From the NCBI GenBank assembly GCA_964405335.1, contig CAYONP010000145.1, positions 1 to 9,145 on the forward strand: DNA of 9,145 bases, in the 5' to 3' direction. The DNA is from CAYONP01 sp964405335 (GTDB taxonomy: Bacteria; Armatimonadota; UBA10988). The notes below the pieces were generated by a model, which had not been told where the DNA came from, searched no databases, and saw only the letters and a list, made by a program, of their open reading frames with translations. The position numbers were made by a program, and so were the translations under genes. This document shows positions 5,301 to 9,145 of the stretch, in pieces (the stretch's first letter is position 1; each line of letters begins with the position of its first letter).

Positions 5301-8141
5301 CGCGCGCTGCGGGTCGAGAATCCGCTGCCCGGCGGTTCGTTCGAGGTCCTCGCGCCGATCGCCGCCGCCTTGCCGCTCGACCTCTCCCGCGCCGCCGTGC
5401 TCCGCTTCGACTACTGCCTGCCGCCGTCCGCGCGGATCAACCTCTACCTGACGCTCAACGGCCGGCGGTTCACCGTGCCGCTGACCGGCGCGACCGACGA
5501 CTCGCCGCTGCTGCCGGTGCTGGTGCGGCCCGAAGGCATCCTGGCCGATGGTCAATGGCACGCCTGCCGGCTGCCGCTCGGCGCGGCGCTGCGCCGGGCC
5601 TTCGGCGGCGAGGCGGTGACCCTCGGCGAGCTGAGCTTCGGACAGGCCCACGAGGGCTATCTGCTGGCCGGCTTCGGTGGCAATCCGCGCGGCGCCTGGT
5701 ATGCGGTCGACAACCTCGCCATCGTCCCCGAGGTGGCGCCGGGCGAGACGCTCAACGCCGGCCTGGTCACCAGCGGCAGCTTCGGCGACGCGACGGTCAC
5801 CGTCGCCGCCGACCCGGCCGCCGCGGTCCAGCTCCACGCCACCTTCGCCGGCCGGCCCGATTCACCGGCGCCCGAGGCACCGCTCTCGACCCCGCTCACC
5901 GCGCCGGCGCAGCCGGGTGTCTACTGGCTCACCGCGCGGGGCAGCCTGGCCGGCGAGCCGACCGCCACACGGCGGCTGCCGGTGCTGGTGGCTGAGCCGG
6001 CGCCGCCGCTCCGCGCGCTCGACGACGGCGCCGCCTGGGACGGCGGGCCCGTCCGGGTCGCCTTCGGCGACAGCGCCCCGCGGCAGGCGACGCTAGCCAT
6101 CGGCGAGACGGCGGTCGACGCGGCGGCGGTCTCGGTCGACGCGGAGCAGCGGCAACTGGTCATCGATCCGCGCGGCGCCGGCCTGAGCTTCGCCGACGGC
6201 GAGCCGGCGGCGATGCATCTGAGCGCGACCTTCGCCACCGGCGCGACGAATGAGCTCGCCTTCACCCGAGTCTATCGCCAGCGGGTCGACCGGCTGCCGC
6301 CGAGCCCGCCGGTGATCGAGGGTCTCGGGCCGTACCACGATTTCGAGACCGGACAGGTTGCCTTCGCCCCGAACAGCACGCAGGTCTCGTTCCTGCTCGA
6401 CGGTGAGTCGGCGGCGGACGAGGGCGGGACCAGCCTGCGGGTGGTCAACCACCAGCTCGGCAGCAGCTTCCTCAACTCGCTGACCGGCCTGCCGATCGAC
6501 CTGGCGCGCTGCCCCGAGCTGCTGTTCGACTACCAGGTCGCCGCGCCGGTGCGGTTCGACCTGGCCGTGCAGCTCTACGGCAGTGTCTTCGGAGTGCCGT
6601 TCCTCGATCGCTACGGCGCCTACACCACCCTGGTCGGCGACCAGCAGCCGACCCGTGACGGCGCCTGGCACCGGGCAGAGCTGGCGCTGCAGCCGGCGGC
6701 GGCGGCGATGATGCCGTTCGAGCCGCGGATGTACCAGTTGCGCGACCTGAGCTTCGCCGACTACGGCTACCAGGGCGCCGCGCCGGGCGCGTCCTATCGG
6801 CTCGACAACGTCCGCTTCGTGGCCGTGGTCACGCCCGCCTCGACAGTGCGCTGGAGCAGCCACGACGCCGGCGGCATCGCGCTCTACCGCGTCGGCATCG
6901 GCGACGAGACGGTCGAGCCGAGCGAGGAGACCGAGGCGACCGAGCGGGCCATCGGCGACCTGCCCGAGGGCCGGCACTGGATCGCCGTTCAGTCCCGCGA
7001 CGCGGCGGGCAACTGGAGCGTGGTGACGCGCGTGCCATTCCTGGTCGACCGCACGCCGCCCGGCCTGGGCGCGCCCGACCCGGCGCCCGGGCCGCTCGGC
7101 CGGTGGGACGTCACCGTGCCGCTCGAGGGACTCGGCCCGGCGACGATCGACCCAGCCTCGCTCAAGCTACGCGTCGGCGAGCAGGCGATCGAGCCGCCGC
7201 CGGGCAGCCTGCGGCTCGACGCGGCGAACAGCCGGTTGACCTGGTGGTGGGCGGCGGCTGCCGACGCCTTTACCGGTCCGGTGGCCGACGGCGCGCCGGT
7301 GACGCTGCGCTTGGCCGCCGCCGACGCGGCCGGTCAGCCGACGCCCGAGGCGGCGTGGGATTACCAGGTCAGCTACGCGGCCGATCAGCAACCGCCGCCG
7401 GCGCCCGAGGTGAGCATCGCCGATCAGCCGGTGGCGATGTATGAGAGCTTCGTCGCCGGGGCGGGGGCGATGACCTTCCCGGTGGGCAACTTCTCGTCGC
7501 GGCTCGAGGTGGTGCTCGACGAGCAGACCGGCGATCCCTGCGCGCGGATCACCACCGGCGGCACCGGGCGGTACCTCTTCCGCGAGGCGGTCGATCTGAC
7601 CAAGCACCCGTTCCTCAGCTTCGACTACCGCCTGCCCGAGAAGGTCGCCCTGCACCTGCAGTTCTACCTCAACAACAGCTACTACTCGGTGCAGCTCAAC
7701 GGCTCGTCGGCCAACTACCCGTCGCTCGGCCAGGTGGCCATCGTCGCCGACGGGCAGTGGCACACCGCGGTGATCGATCTGCTGGCCCTGGCCAAGACGC
7801 AATTGCGCAGCGCCGACGCCTACCAGATGCGCTACCTGGCGCTGCTCGAGCGCGGCAGTGCCAACGGCCAGGCCTACTTACTCGACAACCTGGCCATCGT
7901 CGGCGCCAGCCCGCGGGCGGTGCGGGCGAGCTGGCGCAGCTTCGACGCCACCGGCATCGCCGGCTGCGCGGCCACGCTCACGCAGGCGCTGGACGGCGCG
8001 GCACCCGACTCGTTCCGGCCCGGCTGGAAGCAGGCCGAGCTGACCGCCGGCGCGCCGGGTGTCTGGCTGCTCCAGGTCCGCGCCCGCGACGGCGCCGGCA
8101 ACCTCAGCGCCCCGGCCCGGAGGATCGTCATCACTCCGTGA
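2364..8141 (+). CDS. Giant secreted multi-domain beta-sandwich protein (LamG-like, CBM-like and Ig-like modules)
   Basis: I recognise no named gene. The GTG at 2364 (GTGA overlap with the pth stop) gives 1925 residues starting with a clear signal peptide: basic n-region MRRLR, hydrophobic core 6-16, likely cleavage near 17-19, no lipobox Cys. The protein is therefore exported. The N-terminal half looks like about five LamG/concanavalin-like sandwiches (approximately 22-145, 150-342, 358-516, 517-705, 709-915). Several start with an Asp-x-Phe...Trp...Gly-x-Trp pattern (DDF at 154-156, IFEHAPDQW near 708-716), as in carbohydrate-associated proteins of environmental bacteria. Three related CBM-like modules follow (950-1121, 1324-1487, 1693-1848), separated by Ig/FN3-like domains and Pro-rich linkers. 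I see no glycosidase, peptidase or other catalytic motif, no C-terminal helix, LPXTG, PEP-CTERM or type IX sorting domain; it ends RRIVITP. Polysaccharide binding or a cell-surface/matrix role is inference. Composition matches the neighbours, so recent transfer is not evident. Confidence 0.85.
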   Translation: MRRLRTWLVVLLAAGAAGGQEPPAGYRTLVATPDRQHDVRLALPDGSPREFLFALQDAEHGYRLALADGETRLERLDGGTARRIASAATALGDGPHELILRLRESSLYVLLDGRYLLDVMDGVYRGGQVAVPEADGLTIAADGYQPAEDIFFSDDFMRTEQQQQLGVWQHVHGGWRFYSVSETNPRADVRLSVNPFSLGLHSPDAEPAAVTAGYPFWSDYDASVAIRSRGAVAGIIACYRAPGDYWLLRADFRERTLRPRRIELVRVKDGAETVLRGGSTLLMADQWYRLGIRLRGPRLQCYLDGALVFDWLDPEATGGPMGLWTSGAVETLFDDIKVETNLSWPLDRGAVLKRNGAAHGTWRFGGVNGEPETGPPVPRQLVSPAGAAVYELGDPAGGPFRLEAEVRFDQPGEVGFVWSWQDERNHGYAVWQTASSRLRIGRLVDGVDQPLGLVTDSLTPGRTHQVALDLTTPGRLQLRRDGLLRLRAPLAEPPAGRLGLLSEGVSATFSDLLLRQHVPVDTEVVVDNANFAGDPYMLNWASSLADWQPVGEPKADAMGQQVYWHKGDFYRAYRLTVPAKGSLALLLNAAEESWQPPADADAAHAMRLEAPGAGDGYALHIVGAGAEGGSLHLFRAGVRVLEAPLPAEVGELVIAHDGGVTWVEGDGADLLVYHDPQPLRGPRVALRVADQDALYQVACRREGVIDEIFEHAPDQWIQQGEWEITNRFSCTPTWSQMAALARGELGALWHKAAFDGNVTVEYYAGMRMQTPVGGSGWVGYYPRPGDFNCTLAARPFDLASGFSLIPGAWDGDWSSTLTRYAHGAEVLAETDRPLVPRTREDQGQRYIDVPYIRAGRDVHGAWYYVKSRYVDGTLRGLFDNVPVLDADAPRSDGHQVAVWTQDNEVVLARVRITYEQKRMPPALVDLPPVGPSEPVTGQTVLTCTEAPGLYYEFDQSTEGWAPRDAHSRLLVERTEVAGRRALRVENPLPGGSFEVLAPIAAALPLDLSRAAVLRFDYCLPPSARINLYLTLNGRRFTVPLTGATDDSPLLPVLVRPEGILADGQWHACRLPLGAALRRAFGGEAVTLGELSFGQAHEGYLLAGFGGNPRGAWYAVDNLAIVPEVAPGETLNAGLVTSGSFGDATVTVAADPAAAVQLHATFAGRPDSPAPEAPLSTPLTAPAQPGVYWLTARGSLAGEPTATRRLPVLVAEPAPPLRALDDGAAWDGGPVRVAFGDSAPRQATLAIGETAVDAAAVSVDAEQRQLVIDPRGAGLSFADGEPAAMHLSATFATGATNELAFTRVYRQRVDRLPPSPPVIEGLGPYHDFETGQVAFAPNSTQVSFLLDGESAADEGGTSLRVVNHQLGSSFLNSLTGLPIDLARCPELLFDYQVAAPVRFDLAVQLYGSVFGVPFLDRYGAYTTLVGDQQPTRDGAWHRAELALQPAAAAMMPFEPRMYQLRDLSFADYGYQGAAPGASYRLDNVRFVAVVTPASTVRWSSHDAGGIALYRVGIGDETVEPSEETEATERAIGDLPEGRHWIAVQSRDAAGNWSVVTRVPFLVDRTPPGLGAPDPAPGPLGRWDVTVPLEGLGPATIDPASLKLRVGEQAIEPPPGSLRLDAANSRLTWWWAAAADAFTGPVADGAPVTLRLAAADAAGQPTPEAAWDYQVSYAADQQPPPAPEVSIADQPVAMYESFVAGAGAMTFPVGNFSSRLEVVLDEQTGDPCARITTGGTGRYLFREAVDLTKHPFLSFDYRLPEKVALHLQFYLNNSYYSVQLNGSSANYPSLGQVAIVADGQWHTAVIDLLALAKTQLRSADAYQMRYLALLERGSANGQAYLLDNLAIVGASPRAVRASWRSFDATGIAGCAATLTQALDGAAPDSFRPGWKQAELTAGAPGVWLLQVRARDGAGNLSAPARRIVITP
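5211..7908 (+). repeat. Three diverged CBM-like modules encoded within the giant gene
   Basis: The stretches encoding residues 950-1121, 1324-1487 and 1693-1848 share one plan. Each has an opening Tyr-x-x-Phe (YYEF, YHDF, YESF), a strand with Phe-Asp-Tyr (RFDYCLP, LFDYQVA, SFDYRLP), a middle segment ending in DGQWHACRL, DGAWHRAEL or DGQWHTAVI, and a closing Asp-Asn pair (AVDNLAIV, RLDNVRFV, LLDNLAIV). The pattern resembles galactose-binding-like/CBM folds. This is protein-level repetition; the DNA copies are well diverged, so the duplication is old. Confidence 0.75.
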
Positions 8142-8196
8142 CGCGAACCGGTCCCCGAGCGCTCGTTTGCGGCAGTTTTCTTTTGCTGGGTTTAGC

Positions 8197-8225
8197 TTGA
8201 CCGACCCCGAGGCGACGAGTAACCT
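8197..8225 (+). promoter_or_regulatory. Possible argF promoter
   Basis: TTGACC (8197-8202) has the same hexamer as the -35 of the tRNA promoter. Seventeen bases on is TAACCT (8220-8225), which matches only three of six -10 bases. It lies just after the most A/T-rich patch of the gap (8175-8195). Transcription would start near 8232 and give a leader of about 58 bases. The weak -10 keeps this tentative. Confidence 0.4.
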
Positions 8226-8244
8226 CCGCGTTTTCGTTCACCAT

Positions 8245-8267
8245 GCCGGATCGGAGCAAGGTCCGGC
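8245..8267 (+). promoter_or_regulatory. Leader hairpin upstream of argF
   Basis: GCCGGATC (8245-8252) pairs with GGTCCGGC (8260-8267), eight pairs including one T-G wobble, around the loop GGAGCAA. It ends 11 bases before the argF ribosome site, with no T-run, so it is not a Rho-independent terminator. It may stabilise the mRNA or be a protein- or ligand-responsive element. Confidence 0.45.
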
Positions 8268-8289
8268 GCGGCGTGAAAGGGAGACATCG

Positions 8290-9145
8290 ATGACAGCCAA
8301 GCACCTGGTCAGCATCGCCGATCTGACCGTGACCGACGTCGAGGCGATCTTCGCCCGGGCCCGGGAGCTGAAGGCCCGGCCGCGCGCCGAAGGGCTGCTC
8401 GCGCGTCGTGTGCTGGCGATGGTCTTCGAGAAGCCCTCGCTGCGGACGCGGGTCAGCTTCGAGACCGGCATGGTCCAGCTCGGCGGGCATGCGATCTATC
8501 TCGCTCCGGGCGACATCAAGCTCGGCGCCCGGGAGTCGGTCGCCGACGTGGCGCTCAATCTGAGTCGACTGGCCGACGGGATCATGGCCCGGACGTTCGC
8601 CCACGAGACCGTCGTCGCCCTGGCCGAGCACGCCGGCGTGCCGGTGATCAACGGCCTGAGCGACCGCGAGCATCCGTGCCAGGCGCTGGCCGACTTCCTG
8701 ACCATCCTCGAGCACAAGGGGCTCGGCCGATCGACCCAGATCGCCTATGTCGGTGACGGCAACAACGTCTGCCACAGCCTGATGCTGCTGGCCGAGAAGC
8801 TCGGTCAGCCGCTGCGGGTGGCCACGCCGGCGGGCTACGAGCCCGATCAGGAGGTGCGCGCCGCCTGCCCGAGCATCGGCGTGACCAACCACGCCGGCGC
8901 GGCGGTCGACGGCGCCGACGTGGTCTACACCGACGTCTGGGCGAGCATGGGCCAGGAAGACTCGGCCGCCCAGCGGCGAGCGGCGTTCGCCGCCTATCAG
9001 GTCAACGCCGACCTGATGAGCCACGCCAAGCCCGACGCGATCTTCCTCCACTGCCTCCCCGCCCACCGCGGCGAGGAGGTGACCAGCGAGGTGATCGACG
9101 GCCCGCAGTCGGTGGTCTACGACCAGGCCGAGAACCGCCTGCACG
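8290..9145 (+). CDS. argF: Ornithine carbamoyltransferase (3' end cut by window)
   Basis: The enzyme joins carbamoyl phosphate and ornithine to give citrulline in arginine synthesis, in the cytoplasm. The 285 codons present contain the carbamoyl-phosphate motif SLRTR (50-54; many homologues have STRTR), HPCQ (128-131), the ornithine-loop DVWASMG (215-221) and HCLP with the active-site Cys (254-257). Family length is about 305-315 residues, so some 20-30 residues lie beyond the window. The ATG is well placed six bases after GGGAG (8279-8283). The DVWASMG and HCLP motifs favour ornithine over aspartate as the substrate; the catabolic form (arcB) cannot be excluded from sequence alone. A 148-base gap separates it from the giant gene, so it probably has its own promoter. 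Confidence 0.95.
   Translation, partial: MTAKHLVSIADLTVTDVEAIFARARELKARPRAEGLLARRVLAMVFEKPSLRTRVSFETGMVQLGGHAIYLAPGDIKLGARESVADVALNLSRLADGIMARTFAHETVVALAEHAGVPVINGLSDREHPCQALADFLTILEHKGLGRSTQIAYVGDGNNVCHSLMLLAEKLGQPLRVATPAGYEPDQEVRAACPSIGVTNHAGAAVDGADVVYTDVWASMGQEDSAAQRRAAFAAYQVNADLMSHAKPDAIFLHCLPAHRGEEVTSEVIDGPQSVVYDQAENRLH

Noticed and set aside
2364..8141. Glycoside hydrolase, peptidase or sulfatase domain in the giant protein
   Set aside because: I looked for catalytic signatures (for example ExDxxE of GH16, Ser or metal protease motifs) and saw none. All segments look like binding-type beta-sandwiches.
8156..8190. Rho-independent terminator after the giant gene
   Set aside because: The 10-base palindrome CGAGCGCTCG (8156-8165) makes only a very short stem, and the T-rich patch does not follow it directly. 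The CAG...CTG ends around the patch are also too short to count.
8142..8289. ArgR operator (ARG box) before argF
   Set aside because: No A/T-rich palindrome of the TGAAT-N-ATTCA kind is present in the gap.
8131..9144. 337-residue - strand open frame opposite argF
   Set aside because: It is a composition-driven shadow. The + strand encodes an unmistakable ornithine carbamoyltransferase with all active-site motifs.
1..9145. CRISPR array, transposase, phage or defence genes
   Set aside because: No regularly spaced repeats, insertion-sequence ends or recognisable proteins of these kinds occur in any frame.

Overview
The window is a G+C-rich bacterial chromosome segment, roughly 70% G+C by eye, with strong G/C at third codon positions. 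It holds one tRNA gene, four complete protein genes and one truncated protein gene, all on the + strand. The core gene content is ordinary bacterial. The large secreted protein, built of LamG-like and carbohydrate-binding-like beta-sandwiches, and the single-domain GlmU point to a Planctomycetes/Lentisphaerae/Hydrogenedentes-like or other environmental lineage. That placement is inference: no gene here fixes the phylum.

Layout. Positions 1-235 show no credible gene but are rich in structure: a G-quadruplex motif, a long C-rich/G-rich hairpin, a perfect 10-bp-arm palindrome and short direct repeats. A good sigma70-type promoter (236-265) precedes tRNA-Gln(UUG) at 279-349. A tight gene string follows: single-domain glmU (386-1132), rplY/ctc for ribosomal protein L25 (1134-1808), pth for peptidyl-tRNA hydrolase (1759-2367), and a 1925-residue secreted multi-beta-sandwich protein (2364-8141). 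Gaps and overlaps from glmU onward are 1, -50 and -4 bases, so one transcript with translational coupling is likely. It may be a mixed tRNA-mRNA transcript starting at the tRNA promoter. A 148-base gap follows, with a possible promoter and a leader hairpin. Then comes argF (ornithine carbamoyltransferase), which runs off the right edge with about 285 codons present.

How the genes fit together. tRNA-Gln, L25 (5S rRNA-binding) and Pth (recycling of peptidyl-tRNA) all serve translation. GlmU supplies UDP-GlcNAc for the cell envelope. glmU-prs-ctc-pth is a widely conserved order, for example in Bacillus; here prs is missing between glmU and rplY. The giant exported protein is the odd member. It has a signal peptide, about five LamG-like domains and three carbohydrate-binding-like modules alternating with Ig/FN3-like domains. 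It shows no recognisable catalytic domain and no surface anchor, and its start codon overlaps the pth stop. It is the best candidate in the window for something not described before. I see no CRISPR array, transposase, phage gene or defence system.
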